DNA of 29,300 bases from Penium margaritaceum (lineage: Eukaryota > Streptophyta > Zygnematophyceae > Desmidiales > Peniaceae), in NCBI GenBank assembly GCA_023375785.1, contig SZWC01023237.1, positions 10,545 through 39,844 of the forward strand, given 5' to 3'. A program made the position numbers and the translations under genes. The stretch's first letter is position 1, and the number at the start of each line of letters is the position of its first letter. Below are positions 18,341-29,300 of this stretch, in pieces. Under the pieces are notes generated by a model. That model ran no database searches and had not been told where the DNA came from. It worked only from the letters and a program-made list of their open reading frames with translations.

Positions 18341-20050
18341 CATACATCTACTTCTCAAATCAAGCATCATTTCACTTGTCCGGGCCACACAACGATGCTC
18401 CTTGTAGGCATCCAACCGTCTCACATTGGTGACGTCTAGACCCTACCTCCATACTTACAACGCACGTGACGGCAGAAGGTCGAAGCCGATGGAGAGATAC
18501 TGTCAGCAGAGGCAATAGAAGCGGAGGACTGGTCAACCAGCTGTTGGGAACCCAAAGTAGGCGATGGGAGAGAGGGTGGAAGAAGGATGAAACTTACACG
18601 TGCAACTATGGTGGAGGAGTGAAAGATGTCGAATGTAGCCCATAGAAGTAATGTGGTGTCCAAGCCCATACAACTGGTGGCATCACAGGTAATGCCATCA
18701 TGGTTTCTTGAGGTACTCAGACAAAACCCCTCGTATCTGGATCTTAACCAGAGGGAGACATGCTGGGAGAAAGATCCAGTGAGTAAAAATGAATGGATAA
18801 TTGGTCTCTTGCAACATCAAGAAAGAACCCCTAGAGCTTGGGTCTCGACCAGAGAAGGGAGAATGAACAACATGAATGAGCAGCAAGAAGAGAGAAAGGT
18901 GAAATTTGAAACAAAACAAAAGCATTTAAGAAAACAACGATGCAAATAGTTCAAGTGTGGAGTCAGGATGGGTCCCCAACGTGTCTTTCCCCTTGGTCTC
19001 AAAATAACTAGTAGCCTGTTGTCATCAGTTCATGGACGTTCTTTTGGGACATCCGCCAAGCTCAATCTGTGATTATCACCTCTTTTCTTTTGTCTATATG
19101 ACACAAAAAGTAAACCAAGAATATTTGGCGGGGTCAAATGTTCAAGACGTGCTAGCTTTGGTTCTCTCACACGATCCAGACTGATCAATGAGACGAGCTC
19201 ACTTGATCTCACCATTCTCTGGACACGAGAGAAACTAGCCAGGAACTAAATTCTACACACTCCAAGACAGCTCACGCTACATACAGGACTTCAACCTACA
19301 CTTATACGAACTCTAAGAATTTGCATACATGCATAAGAGAAAGGAGACTTTTCTGAAATTCAAGTTGTCTTAGTATCAATAAATGTCAAGAATGTTTTTA
19401 CATGAAGAACAATATTTTTGTGACAGTACAATCACAGTCGGTCATTAGCAGATGATGGTCGGATCATACTATACGAATACAAAAATACAACAAAACACAA
19501 TCAAATATTGTGATTTGAGTTTTACATATATGAATTCACTGGTGTATGCATGTATGCGTATATAGATATTGACACACGTATGGATGTAATCAATATTTGA
19601 AACATAGTCAGTGGAACAATTCCACATGGAAAAAATTGAAAGTGCAATAACTTTGTACAAATATCAAATTTGAGACCTTGTTCTTCACGTGTAACTCCAC
19701 AAGAACTAAACCAGAGAATATCACATGCAAAACTACTTTTGTACACAACACAAAAGCACAGCTGAATGTCTACAACAATTTCTTTGCTGCACATAGATGA
19801 ATGAAGACAATGGTAGATGGCTTATGTGGTTTTCTCATGTCCGACATTTGCATTGGATTTTTTTGGTTCCCCATATTGTGACTGAATGTACATTGATTAC
19901 TTCGTAACCCTGTGCACCTAAGTGCATCATTGGATCCTTGTTTCTCTCATGTGCCAGTACAAGAAGCTTTAGTCTCATTTGTTAATGTATTTTTCCAGTT
20001 GTTGGGTGGCTATTTCTGCTACGACTGTTGCAAATTGATCAATTGTGTTG
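18340..20050. other. AT-rich stretch without recognised genes
   Basis: 18440-18670 on the minus strand could hold the gag end of the decayed copia (Ser-rich run then CRHVRCKYGG, possibly a broken zinc knuckle), but this is weak. At about 18720-18870 a segment with ACCCCT...CTTGGGTCTCGACCAGAG resembles an earlier one with ACCCCTCGTATCTGGATCTTAACCAGAG, suggesting a small diverged duplication. I see nothing else. Confidence 0.4.
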
Positions 20051-20600
20051 CTCCTGTAGCTTTAGATCCTGATGCAGCTGCTACTCGCTGTTTCTACTGT
20101 GGCTGTTGTTGCGCAATGCTATAGAGGCAGTTACTGCTGCTACGCATTGGTACAGAGGCAACTATTGATGCAGCGTGTAGCCGCAAAATCTGTTGCTGCT
20201 GAGTGCTGTTGCGTGCTGCTAGTTGCTCCTGCTGCACGTTACTGTTATTTCTTCAAGCCTAAGTGTATTTTTCTCCTATTGGTGCACCCAGCTGTAAACT
20301 CTAAAGGTATCATGTGATGCGGATGATTCGGCTTCTGAAACTGCTGCTACTAGTGTTGTTACTGCTATTGCTACTACTGCAATGGGCCTAATGTAGCTAC
20401 TGTGTGGACAAGGATTTTTTTTCCAATGGGACTGTTGTGGTTGCTCCAACTGCTATTGCTCCTTGTGTGGTTGTAGGTCTACCATTGCTGTTGCTTTTGT
20501 TGAATGCAACAAATCCAGATTCAGCTTTGACTGCTGATGATGTTGTTGCTGCTGATCCTACTATTGCAACAGATCCTTGTCTTGCCGCAGCCTAGAACAC
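20050..20600. repeat. Degenerate TGC/TGT triplet-rich low-complexity region
   Basis: Many GCTGCT, GTTGTT, TGCTGT and GCTACT words occur, most densely near 20060-20240 and 20335-20560. Readings are Ala/Val/Cys/Leu-rich. No domain is recognised; it looks like an eroded trinucleotide repeat. Confidence 0.6.
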
Positions 20601-20849
20601 CACTTTCAGTGCCGATGCCAGGATGAAAGTTGCAACGAGGGAAGCTCACACAAAATTCTGGCACCGTTCTGCCTCAAAGCCTGCCAGAGGACTGCGTGAC
20701 ATGAGCCCTCAACCCAGGGCCTCCACATTGCTGAGACGTGCGCATCCCACCCACCCAGCCAAGCCCAGCGCAGCCATAATATCTTTGCCATCTCTTGTGT
20801 GCTCCATATTGGGATGCTGAGCCATGGTTGTTTTCACTCATATGATATC

Positions 20850-21520
20850 ATGATTGTAAAATGGGTACAGTGAACATGCCTCAATGAGAAGGTGTTAGTA
20901 CCAACCAGTGGAAAAATTGACCGCAGGGAGGTTGGTGCAAACCTGATAGAGTATGCTGAAGCATAGGACCACCTTGGGGAAGCACGGGAAATTGTGTGAA
21001 AAAGTGGGAGAAAACTGAACTTATTATTCATGTGAATGTATGTACTTGATGACACATCCTAGGCGACCGTAGGTTGCAAGGCTACATGCTACTGTTCAAG
21101 AGTTCCAGACAATTATTATTTCCTCATCATCATGTAGCCCATTATCCAGGATTTTCAACACATCAAGAGTGATTTTGTGGAGAAATGACTGAGATACTTT
21201 CATTTCTACAAACCATAGCAATCCACCGCTGGAAGCACACTAGCGTCGGCCGCCCGAGGTGCCTCACTGATTCATAGTACATGAGGGAACTATTCCAAAT
21301 CATCCTCAGTCCTCAATGATCCTTGATTAATTGACGAACCGTGCCCCAAGGTGCGGCCTTGTTGGATTTTCTTGGGGTCAAGCCTTGGACCTTGGGGGTG
21401 AATTCCCGTCTCCTGTTTTACCCCCGACAGGTCCAGCCTTTGGCCAGGCGGAACCTCCTGCTTTATTCATGGCTCGACCCCGTTCTTGCACCAATGTTTC
21501 ACAGGTTTTCCTATTTATTC
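20850..21520 (-). repeat. Diverged LTR (3' end of the gypsy element)
   Basis: It shares several collinear blocks with 25220-25850: ACCAACCAGTGG near 20902 versus 25277, GGTGCAAACCT versus AGTGCAAACCT, TTGGGGAAGCAC versus TCGGGGAGCAC, GGGTCAAGCCTTGG near 21374 versus 25713, CAGCCTTTGGCCA near 21434 versus 25768, and TCTTGCACCAAT versus TCTTGCATCAAT. Identity is roughly two thirds by eye. Exact ends are not resolved. Confidence 0.65.
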
Positions 21521-21539
21521 CAATTCTGCAGCCAGATTT

Positions 21540-22115
21540 CACATCCAAGGAAACCTCAAGCTGTAATCAGTGTCGTTGGCATTTTCTATCTTACACTAGT
21601 CCGCCCTCCCCTCTAGGAGCAATCCACCTCAAAATTGTGCTCTCCCTTGATTATCACCAGAGGAGAATTCTTGGAGCTGCGGCTGGGAAAGCGTTTTGTT
21701 GGGCCATTGTAGGGCTTGAGCTTGGCGGTGTGGAAAACTTTGTACAATGGCATAGAAGGTGGAAGAGTCCATAGCACCCTTGCGGATATCGACATTTCAT
21801 GTACCTTGGACGGACCAAGCTTCTTGGGTATCTACTTGTCCAAATGAACCCCACATAGGTTGACGTGTGCGCTGTTGAGAAGAACATGATCAATGATTTT
21901 GGACATTACATCTGCACGTCAATGGTCCGCTTGCTCTTTCTGCTACTCTTGTGCCTTTGCCAATGTTTTCTGCGTCGCGATCGAAAGGTTCTCAAAATCA
22001 TGTGCACCTGACTCCACCGCGGGCAGGTTGCTTACAAGGTGTAGAGCGAGGAGTGTCATAAGAACCGCCCTGTTCACCACCTTGAATGGTATCTTGCTGG
22101 TGGAGGTGAATATAG
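21540..22115 (-). pseudogene. gypsy integrase C-terminal domain and chromodomain remnant
   Basis: On the minus strand, LALHLVSNLPAVESGAHDF (near 22050) is followed by IATQKTLAKAQE then QKEQADH, DHVLLNSAHVNL, GVHLDK, IPKKLGPSKV (near 21800), YKVFHTAKLKPYNGP (near 21720) and VIIKGEHNFEVDCS (near 21620). This follows the gypsy integrase end: the 'AQ.RQK..AD..R' helix, the 'G..VLL.T.HLNL' SH3-like fold, 'FHVS.LKPY', and then 'E.EVE.IL', which opens the chromodomain. GFLGCEIWLQNWNK near 21545 may be the end of that chromodomain. Stops interrupt it several times. The DDE core that should lie upstream is absent. Confidence 0.8.
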
Positions 22116-22124
22116 GAGAGTTTT

Positions 22125-22390
22125 CTGGCACTCTTCAACCGGCAATCAGCATCCATGGCAGTGTGGCAGATAGTGGTCATGAGCTTGAAATGGCGACCAA
22201 TGCATTGGACCTGACCATTAGCAAAACTATTATGCATGAATTCAGCCATAGGTCACAGCCGGTCGCCTACTACTCCCACAAGTTGCTTGGGGTGGAGCTG
22301 AACTTTTCCACCCATGGCAAGGAGATGTCCGGCATGGTCGCATTCTTTGATAATTGGTGGTGTTTTCTGACTACTCCACTCCACACACAA
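22125..22390 (+). pseudogene. gypsy RNase H segment, inverted relative to its element
   Basis: On the + strand, about residues 85-165 of the frame opening near 21893 read EMATNALDLTISKTIMHEF, then QPVAYYSHKLLGVELNFSTH and GKEMSGMVAFFDNW. This matches the gypsy RNase H pattern 'ETDAS..IG.VL', 'PVAYYS.KL..AE.NYS.HDKE.L..V.A...W'. The flanking RT (right) and integrase tail (left) of the same element are on the minus strand. The first catalytic Asp (TDAS) reads TNAL, so the domain is also degenerate. Confidence 0.82.
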
Positions 22391-22394
22391 TCCT

Positions 22395-23060
22395 TGCAAG
22401 AGATGGGAATATGGAGCTGAAACTCTTTCACAGGCAAGAATTAACCTCTGGTAGTCATTGCATGAACAAACGAACACTAAAAGATCACGCACAGTAGGCA
22501 CATTTAGCCAATCTTCCACAGCTAACACCTTGCATGGGTCCATCAAAATCTGCAATTTGCCCGTAATGTGTCTCAGGAGCTCAAAAATCTTCAGTGCAAA
22601 CTCACAGTCTTTGCAGACCCACACTCTTTTAGCACCTTCCTCACTTGTACCTGATGCTCTTCTGACGACATGCTATACACCAAGCTGTCGCCAAGGTACA
22701 CCACCCCAAATTCATCAAACTACAGCCTGGAGATTTCAGCTTCTTTCATGAAGGTGGTAGATGCATTGCCCAACCCAAAAGGCTTTAGGATAAAGTTGTA
22801 GTGACCATGGGGGGTGCGGAAGGCAATCATTTGCACATTATCTACTGCAATGTTGATCTAGTGGTAGCCAGATTGGCGGTCAGTCATTAAAAAGAAACTA
22901 GCCACACAGAGCTGATCAAAGAGCTATTCGGCTCATAGACAGAGGTACTAGTTCTTGATACTCAACCCCTTCAACGCTCAGTATTCCATGCACATGCGCA
23001 TCTCCCTTGTCATTTTCTACACAAACAGGATGGGTGCATCAAAAGGAGACAAGGAGGTGC
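22395..23060 (-). pseudogene. gypsy reverse transcriptase
   Basis: On the minus strand from about 23050: RMCMEY, SIKN, LFDQL, DRQSGYH (family: LRSGYHQI), MIAFRTPHGHYNFILKPFG then LGNASTTF (family: MPFGL.NAP.TF) and VVYLGDSLVYS at about 22670-22710. There the YxDD catalytic pair reads YLGD, so its first Asp is lost. Next come EEHQVQVRKVL, KDCEFAL, MDPCKVLAVEDW and APYSHLLQG near 22400. Stops occur at several conserved positions, including TAG at the Gln of SGYHQ and TGA at the Arg of DYRAL. This is a non-functional relic. Confidence 0.88.
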
Positions 23061-23689
23061 ATGAAACCTTGCTCCTTCATTTCAGTCAGCTACACTCATT
23101 CATGATGTTGAATGAGCAGGTGGGAGAAACCCAGGTTGAAGGTTGATGCAATTTTCCACCCCTTGCTTTGGTGGCAGATCTGTTGGAAGGGTGTCAAGAG
23201 ACATGGCATCAAACTCTGTACACACCTTTTGAAGACCCTCGGGCACCGCGGCATACTTGCCTCAAGCCCCTGGCTGCGCACAAGTCATCCTGTGTACCAC
23301 CTCAGGCGCCATGTCCACTGCGTTGTAAAACTCATCTTCCATATCTCACACAAAAAAACCTACCCCTTCTTCCAAATCATGCAATTGCACCACACCAAGT
23401 TTAGCATGAAAAGTGCCGATTCCTCCTTTCAAGGAATCGGCTGCTATGATGCTGCCTCTCTGCTACTCACCTACTCTGTGGCTTCTTCCTTGGACCACTT
23501 AGGGAGGAGATACTCCTTGTCTCCAAGATTGACTAAGACAGTATGCACCTTCTGATTGAAGACGTGGTTGTGATTATGGAGGAAGTCAAGACCAAAAATT
23601 ACACTTTGATTTTGGATCAGACACACTCGGCACACGGCCATTATGCAAACTTTCTACGTAAAAATGGAGAGGGAACAGGCAAGGTACCC

Positions 23690-23840
23690 CACATGAACTG
23701 TGAGTTCAACTTGGATAATGGTGCACTTTGTGCTCTTGAGGGCAAGGCCAAACGTCTGAGTACAATCAATGGTAAAAAAATTGTGGCTTGCACCATAATC
23801 TAGCAAACTGCCCATCTTCCACTTGATGGTCTTCACTCGC
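23690..23840 (-). pseudogene. gypsy protease
   Basis: On the minus strand, SLLDYGASHNFFTIDCTQTFGL matches the RVP_2 pattern 'LIDSGASHNFI......LGL', with the Ser/Thr after the catalytic Asp replaced by Tyr. A beta-rich tail follows. Confidence 0.75.
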
Positions 23841-24900
23841 TCATCCAAAACAAGTGCCGGATGCTCCTCTGCATATCCTTTCTTTCATTCCTTGACCGAA
23901 AAAACCCCTCAATTGTCGCATAACCTTTAGGTGGGCGGTCAAGTGGTGGTTTGGATGATGAGGGGCCAAGAATGGCTGCTCATTGTATTTTTCCATTACC
24001 ATTATCTTTTGCCATCTCTCCTCGTTTCCGGAATCCTTTTCCTTTGGTGCTTCCTTCATGGCTTGCTTCCCCGTCCTTTGTCCATACCCTTTGGCGTCAC
24101 CCTTCTTTGAAGTGACACAAAATCTGGCCATGATTGCCACATCTGAATCAATTTCACTGTTGCAATGCTCTGATCTCCATGGTCGTGCTCCTACTCTTCG
24201 CCACAGCCATTACCAAATCAATCGTGGCTATTGGCATGATGCTATTAAATGCCTGCATCAGACTGCTCAGGTGTTGCAATCATCCTCCACAGGTTTTGGT
24301 TGAGGTCATGCATTACCATCACAGTACAAGCATCATCCGTGAGGCCATTGCTGTAGTGGAAGCACAATTCATGAGAACCACAAACACAGTTGGCCATGAT
24401 CTTAGAAAACCTAAAGGTGAACTTGGCGACGCTGCCAGTTTGGCCAAGCCGACGTAGCTTAGTGCGCACGTTGTGCCTCACATTGTCCACGGTGAAGAGT
24501 TTAAACATTGGCTCCGTGAACTTAATACACAGGGTTGGCCACCTCTAGATTATGGTCGCCTTTTCATGCATGTTGGAGCCAATGGGGTTGATACTTTGGT
24601 CGCTCCTACAATACCGGTGGCTCATGCTGTTCCATTACCGGTTGGATTGGAACACATCAAATTTGTCCACCAATAAAATGGTTTCCCCCTTAAAAGGATC
24701 ACGGCATAGTCACAGTGTACCTTAAACTTGAAGGCATCCACATTAATGGCCGTGAAATACATCTCCATTTCAATAATCAAGAAAAATGGAGATGGCTCGT
24801 CTTTATTCAACGGATCAAGTGGATATCGTTTGGACGGGCTCCAAAAACCCACAAATACTCCAGGTAGGAGTGCAAGTTCCATTGGCGTTACCATTGGATG
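23841..24900 (-). pseudogene. gypsy gag
   Basis: From about 24890 on the minus strand: FFLIIEMEMYFTAINVD and DYAVILLRGKPFYWWTNL near 24690-24760. This matches the gypsy Gag pattern '..FL..IE.Y......D......A...L.G.A..WW'. LRRLGQTGSVAKFTFRFSKI near 24400-24460 matches 'L..LKQ.GSV..Y...F..L'. HELCFHYSNGLTDDACTVMV follows. The stretch toward 23841 is Lys/Glu-rich and has no clear zinc knuckle. It is broken by frame changes. Confidence 0.75.
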
Positions 24901-25219
24901 CCTCCCAAGATCCTAATTCATCTGTATATTCAACTTCTCCAACAGTTCCATCTTGGCTTACATGTTGGAAAGCAACTTCTGCAATGTTGCGGCTACTCCA
25001 AGGTCACATTCTGTGTCAAACACTGAGGCCATTGAGAGCGTACAAGATTATTTCATAATAAACTTCCTTCCTCAATTGGTTCTTTGGTTACTGCCTTGTA
25101 ACTGGAGGGTGTGGTTGGCCTTGGTTATGGATTGGTTAAAGCAAAGATATGCATGCTAGTGTATACTCACCAGGAGAGGTTTCCATGCTGCATACTATGC
25201 ACCTGAAACTAGTGTATCT

Positions 25220-25850
25220 CTAATACCAAGTGCGAATCGGGCACAGTGTGGTAGCCTCAAATCAAAGGTGCAAGGACCAACCAGTGGCAGCAATGCAAAA
25301 AGGGACCAGTGCAAACCTTTTAGTGTATGCACAAGTTCAAGACTGTCTTCGGGGAGCACTAAAGGAAAATGATGGCAGCTCTTAGGCTACCCAAGTTTCC
25401 AGATCGTGCGTGACTATGTACGAGGTGAAGATGAGAGTTATCGCCTCGGCATGAAATGTGTTATTGTTGCAGGTTTCTAATGAATTAATAAAGGCATCAT
25501 TTGGTGGAGGAACGCCCAAGATGTGCCCGCTTCCATGAATAGAAATCTACTGCTGGTAGCACCACTAGCAACGATGATGGCTTCCTGAGGTACATTGGCT
25601 TCCAAAAAGGCAATGGGGCCCTATTTTGCAGTCCCTTTGGCCCTTAATAATCTTGCTTTCATCGATCAACGATAACCTTAGGAGCTTTTTGGCTTCACTG
25701 GGTCATTTGAGGGTCAAGCCTTGGTCCTTAGGGCTGAATTTCCATCACCTTTCTCCCCCTTAATTGCTTCAGCCTTTGGCCAAGTGTACCTTCCTTAGTT
25801 CTTGATGGATTGACTCATTTCTTGCATCAATCTCAAACAATTTGTCTTTA
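25220..25850 (-). repeat. Diverged LTR (5' end of the gypsy element)
   Basis: Collinear partner of 20850-21520; the shared blocks are listed there. It lies about 320 bases upstream (in minus orientation) of the first gag motifs, as expected for a 5' LTR plus leader. Neither end could be fixed to TG/CA with confidence, and I found no convincing primer site. Confidence 0.65.
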
Positions 25851-25859
25851 GATTTAAAA

Positions 25860-28800
25860 TCAACAGTTGAATGTCATATTCAAGAAATCCTCCAGCCAAA
25901 ATCAAATTTGTCGGCACGTTGGCTTACAATGTGAGAAGACACAATGACAGATGAAGTCGGATAGATGAATCTATGAAAGATGAAGAGGCTGGAAAAAGAT
26001 GAATGAAAATGTGAGGAAGAGAGTTTCTGGATGAGAAGGTGGGGGGAAGTATTCCCTAATTCCCTCTTCTATGAGCACGAATGAAATAAGTGCACAAAAA
26101 AACTTTACGATGATGGGAGGAACCATCTTACAGATCGCAAAGTGCTTATTGGCCAGATCCAGTAATTGTACGAGGTGTTTGATTGTCCGAATGAAAAACT
26201 GAAAGAAGTACCAGGTGTAGAGATAAATCGTATGCACGGCTAAGCTAAGAAAACATAATTGTGGAGTAATCAGGACAATGGCTCCCGGAAGGTGGCCACC
26301 GCAAAAACTCATGTGGGTATGAGCAGGCACAGAAGCTAATGATGTGACCCATTATAATACTTGTTAACCTCCATAAGGTGCCTGCAAGTGAGTGACGCCA
26401 ATTACAAACCAAAAAGGTAGGGGGTTGTTAAAGATCAGTAATGTAGTCAGGGCGTATTGCATGAAAAGAAAATGTAGGTGAAAATTGAACTTGAATAAAT
26501 TGGGTACATAATAACCACAACCTAAAAAGAAAGAGGAGAATGAAATCCTCATGAATTATATGAGGTAAAAAAGGGGGGAAACAGCCAGGATATCCACGCA
26601 CCTGAAGGGTTGACCTTGCCATATCCACAAGCAACATTGTATGTTTGTCATATCCAGCGCTTGAAGAAAAGAAAAGCAAAACAAGGTATCCAACCTCCCT
26701 CCTCATGCTCAATTAGTGATGCATGTTGATGATAGAGCATGGCAAGGTCGGCCATGTGACCATTACTTGATCGTGACTCTCGCTCCCTTGTGAAATCGTG
26801 ATCAAGCAATTACCCTTTTTTCTTTATTTCTTGTTTTTCACACGCAGACCCCCTGTTCAAGTGTAGGTTTTTGTATTATTGGCGTGGTTGAAGCCCACCC
26901 AAAATATAAAACCGTACATTGTAATAGGGGGTTTCATCGTTGGGGGGAAAAGGGGCCATCACCCAATTACGATTTAGTGGAAATTCCCATGTCATACTTT
27001 TGATTCTTTTTTCATAAAACACAAATTACCCCTGCTTTGCAAGAAAAATACTTCCAAACCCAACCCCAATTCACATTTCGGGTTGAGAGTCTTCGTCTTT
27101 GCGCGGGCACCTTCTCGGCCCCGTGGCAGCGGGGTCCAGCAGACTCCCTTTCAATGCATGGGGTGTTTGAGACCCCCTACGCAAACGCAACGCAAACCCC
27201 TCCTTTGAGTATCATGATGATATCAGCACTTTGATGCTGCATTTCATGCATCGTCAACATGATTTTCGCATGCTTTTTCCTCGATACGTTGATGCTTGTC
27301 TTGGACCATTGGCATATATGACCAATCACGTCACCCATAGAACTGTGGATCAACAAGTGTATTGGGAAGTGAACATATCAATGAACATGGAAGTTCAAAA
27401 CATTAACAGGTAGTATATGTAATTCATATGAACGATCACCTTGTACAAGGAATGTACATCTGGGCAATAATGAAATGTACTGATGTTGATGATTCATGAA
27501 AAATTCTTGCATTTACAAATACACTTTTGGATACACTAATTGTCGAGTGCATGAATGTAGGGTTATTAACCATAACTTACCTGTGCGTGAATCAGCTTTT
27601 AGGTTAAGAAACCATTGGATGTGGCATTATTGAAGAACGGTTATGGGAAGAATTAGATCTATTTGGAATTCTGGAAAAGAAACCATTGAGTACTTGTTTT
27701 CACTCACTCAACATAGTGTCATATCTTCAACCCAAGTATTCCAATACTTCTTAAACTTATTTTCTTTGTCTAGTGCATGTCATGCTCCGTCTTTTGATAT
27801 TTTCTCTCTGTGTGCCCTTTTTGTTTAGGTAACATTCCAGTCATGATTTAACTTTGATGCGCATAATCTCTGCACATGGGTCATTGCTCGATTGTGAAGA
27901 GTGAAATGAAGCAATGAAGCTCTTTTTTACAAGTATAAAACCACTCATTTGGCACAAAAAGATAATGATAATCATCTGCAAAACTAAATTTGAGGTGTAG
28001 AATGAAACTTGTACATGAGCACGTGTGGGCCCCTTGTAATAGAGGCTTGCAGGTTCCTTTTTAATGAATGGGGAGTGATTGATCCCATTTCTCTTGCGAA
28101 TGTTCCTTCATAAAACAATGTTTTCTACACGCAAAAGACTACAAAACTCCGCTACAATAACACCTAGTGTTTTCTATTTTGTTTTCCCACAGGCAGCTGG
28201 TAGGCCTATGGTAGCACGGCCCAATATCGTAACCATGAAAAAACAGGGGATTAGCCTTAAACCACTCCAAAACCCTTGGAAACCCTCATGATCACAATTT
28301 TCTCAATACAAGGGCTTATAAGGTTTCACCAAAGAAAAGATGACCTGTGTGTGTTGATATTAGATGCATGTAGCAAGAATTAGAAAACAAACATGCATTA
28401 TAGCCATTGAATTAAAAAGAGATCATACATACCCTCAAAATCATCTCATTGGGCAGCAAGAAAACACAAGTGCAAAAGTTAGCTGAAACCTAGACTTCAA
28501 AACAGAATCAATATAATTCTCTTGCTTCATTCGACATTCTTTCTCCATCTTTCAATCTTTGGAAAATATGTTTCTCACTTTCCTCCATTAATCAAGAGTT
28601 CTTTCATCAACTAGTGGCAGCCAAACAATACCAACCAACCGCATTGCAATTATTAAATTCAGGTAGTAGGGAATGGCAGGAGATGCACATAGACGACGAG
28701 GAAGGTAAAGTTGACAACATTAAATCTTCATTCTCATGTTCCATAAACCAAGTGTGTTAATGGGGCTGAGCTTGCTTGCAACAAGGAGGCTTGCATTCTT

Positions 28801-29120
28801 CATATGAGAATGATGAGTGTACATCCAGATGAAATTGTTCTGCTAGGCTTCCGTTTCTTCAAACCAGCATACTCAAACATCCTTGTGAAATGGGTTTCTG
28901 AATGAAAGGAGTAGTATGAAGAATGAGTAGCAATCAAAAAGGAGCTCTTTGACACGCTAAGGATGGACCCTTAAGCTTAAAAAATGTCATGCTTTGTTGT
29001 GTTTGTCTTTAAGATTCTATAATCTTCAATCTAACTTGAAGGATTATCCAAGTATCTACAAATTTGCATTATTCAAGCTACCACTAAAACGTGGTGCAGT
29101 GTGGTACGTGTTAGGGAACT
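25860..29120. other. AT-rich region without supportable genes
   Basis: Only short frames (about 60-120 residues) on both strands, none with a recognised domain. A segment near 27110-27175 (GGCCCCGTGGCAGCGGGGTCC, then CAATGCATGGGGTGTTTGAGACCCC) resembles 28028-28086, which hints at an old dispersed repeat. I see no RNA gene. Confidence 0.5.
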
Positions 29121-29121
29121 A

Positions 29122-29300
29122 TTCTATATCTATATCTAAATCTATATCTAAATCTACATCTAAATCAATATCTATATCTATATCTATATCTATATCTATA
29201 TCTATATCTATATCTATATCTATATCTATAACTATATCTATATCTATATCTATATCTATATCTATATCTATATCTATATCTATATCTACATCTACATCTA
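29122..29300. repeat. TATATC hexanucleotide microsatellite
   Basis: Almost continuous (TATATC)n runs to the window edge, with variants TAAATC, TACATC and TAACTA mostly near the two ends. About 30 units are visible and the array is cut by the window. Confidence 0.98.

Larger units (their letters stand above)
20850..25850 (-). mobile_element. Old Ty3/gypsy chromodomain element, rearranged
   Basis: Minus-strand order from high to low coordinates is a diverged LTR-like end (25220-25850), gag (about 24900-23841), protease (about 23840-23690), RT (about 23060-22395), an RNase H segment in the opposite orientation (22125-22390 on +), integrase C-terminus with chromodomain remnant (about 22115-21540), and the other LTR-like end (20850-21520). 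RT before integrase defines the gypsy superfamily. The chromodomain-like tail points to the chromovirus lineage (a retrotransposon clade name). The integrase core is missing. Many stops and frameshifts throughout indicate an ancient copy. Confidence 0.85.

Noticed and set aside
18436..18669. Gag zinc knuckle of the decayed minus-strand copia
   Set aside because: A Ser-rich run followed by CRHVRCKYGG is suggestive, but the Cys/His spacing does not fit CCHC well enough to call.
22253..22390. Minus-strand extension of the gypsy RT frame to 22253
   Set aside because: This part is antisense to the inverted RNase H segment; RT similarity ends near 22395.
27223..27411. Possible exon of about 60 codons with AG before it and GT after it
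   Set aside because: No recognised domain, no neighbouring exons and no codon signal. AG and GT near a short open frame are expected by chance.

Overview
This is eukaryotic, repeat-dominated DNA. It holds plant/algal-type LTR retrotransposons, a LINE with a poly-A tail, satellite arrays and sized assembly gaps, and I found no intact host gene. The best guess is a green-lineage genome (streptophyte or other alga). The reasons are a Ty1/copia element whose primer site matches the anticodon arm of initiator tRNA-Met, a chromodomain-type Ty3/gypsy element, and very GC-rich, Q/A/P-rich retroelement proteins. The species is not established. Everything recognisable is mobile or tandem-repeat DNA, much of it broken.

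Left part (1-15867, mostly GC-rich). A 24-bp minisatellite (1-144) is followed by an A-rich tract. Next comes a LINE-like element on the + strand, in two pieces (about 359-2497 and 9131-12795), split by a nearly complete Ty1/copia element (2498-9125). The copia element has 986/988-bp LTRs, a GCTGT target-site duplication, a half-tRNA primer site, gag-PR-INT-RT-RNase H order and a polypurine tract. If copia plus one copy of the duplication is removed in thought, the LINE reading frame runs straight across the site. The LINE therefore encoded, in order, a Q/P-rich N-terminus, an RNase H domain, a reverse transcriptase and a restriction-like (PD-(D/E)XK) endonuclease. RNase H upstream of RT in an endonuclease-of-that-type LINE is the most unusual thing here. 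Two single-N positions (6569 and 12278) each sit between two near-identical direct copies, and look like unmerged contig overlaps. After the LINE come a second 24-bp minisatellite (13071-13425) and a 1.6-kb degenerate GGCGT-type pentamer satellite. A 677-base gap (15868-16544) closes this part.

Right part (16545-29300, AT-richer). Two abutting near-perfect palindromes sit at the gap edge. They are followed by a decayed Ty1/copia fragment on the minus strand (protease, GAG-pre-integrase and integrase remnants, about 17470-18340). After a triplet-rich low-complexity stretch there is an old Ty3/gypsy chromodomain element on the minus strand (about 20850-25850), with strongly diverged LTR-like ends. 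Its RNase H segment lies in the opposite orientation between RT and the integrase C-terminus, and the integrase core is missing. From 25860 to 29120 I see no gene I can support. The window ends in a TATATC hexamer microsatellite.

None of the elements is functional as shown: each carries stop codons, frameshifts or lost catalytic residues. Some of the damage in the left part may be assembly or homopolymer error rather than true decay.
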